Positions 14,646 to 14,652 of a stretch of DNA of 14,652 nucleotides are shown piece by piece. Location of the stretch: assembly GCA_047623945.1 (NCBI GenBank), contig JBLHOT010000091.1:1-14652 (forward strand), given 5' to 3'. How positions within the stretch are numbered: position 1 is the stretch's first letter; every line of letters starts with the position of its first letter. Below the pieces are notes generated by a model that worked only from the letters and a program-made list of their open reading frames with translations, was not told where the DNA came from and ran no database searches. Origin of the DNA: Arcticibacterium sp047623945 (GTDB lineage: Bacteria > Bacteroidota > Bacteroidia > Cytophagales > Spirosomataceae). The translations under genes were made by a program, and so were the position numbers.

Positions 14646-14652
14646 AGGGGAT

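Noticed and set aside
1..14652. Mobile elements, CRISPR arrays, tRNA or rRNA genes
   Set aside because: I saw no transposase or integrase motifs, no regularly spaced repeats, and no rRNA-like or cloverleaf sequence by eye; a tRNA scan and self-alignment would be needed to exclude them formally.

Overview
The window looks like chromosomal DNA of a Bacteroidota species, probably a marine or polysaccharide-degrading Cytophagales/Flavobacteriia-type bacterium. The grounds are AT-rich DNA, no clear Shine-Dalgarno sequences, several TAnnTTTG-type -7 boxes just upstream of start codons, and an extracellular enzyme ending in a type IX secretion (T9SS) sorting domain. I see no rRNA, tRNA, CRISPR array, transposase or integrase. 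Genes are tightly packed and no gene-free stretch exceeds 300 bases.

Left part (1-7605), carbohydrate use. It opens with the last 81 codons of a gene resembling a sulfatase C-terminus. A secreted glycoside hydrolase family 2 (GH2) enzyme follows 35 bases later, probably in the same operon; together they suggest removal of sulfate and sugar from a sulfated glycan. Tail to tail with GH2 is a Fic-domain protein carrying an XRE-type DNA-binding domain and an autoinhibitory motif. Next is a large secreted GH13 (alpha-amylase family) enzyme with a CBM48-like domain, a T9SS tail, and one beta-rich module present twice, at the N-terminus and near the C-terminus.

Right part (7643-14652). Two conserved ribosome-assembly GTPases, Der (EngA) and Era, both on the minus strand, bracket a specialised-metabolism cassette. 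From der rightwards the cassette holds an FAD-dependent oxidoreductase, a SAM methyltransferase and a UbiA-type membrane prenyltransferase (a minus-strand operon transcribed UbiA, then methyltransferase, then oxidoreductase). A divergent type III polyketide synthase with a complete Cys-His-Asn triad follows, then a DMT/EamA transporter that overlaps the synthase tail to tail and sits 5 bases downstream of era.

The most interesting system is the synthase/prenyltransferase/methyltransferase/oxidoreductase set. Its enzyme logic resembles phenolic-lipid or meroterpenoid-quinone pathways: the synthase would build an alkylresorcinol, alkylpyrone or phloroglucinol-like core, which the other three would prenylate, methylate and oxidise or reduce. 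The product cannot be read from the sequence, and the UbiA homologue has altered aspartate motifs, so its reaction is uncertain.
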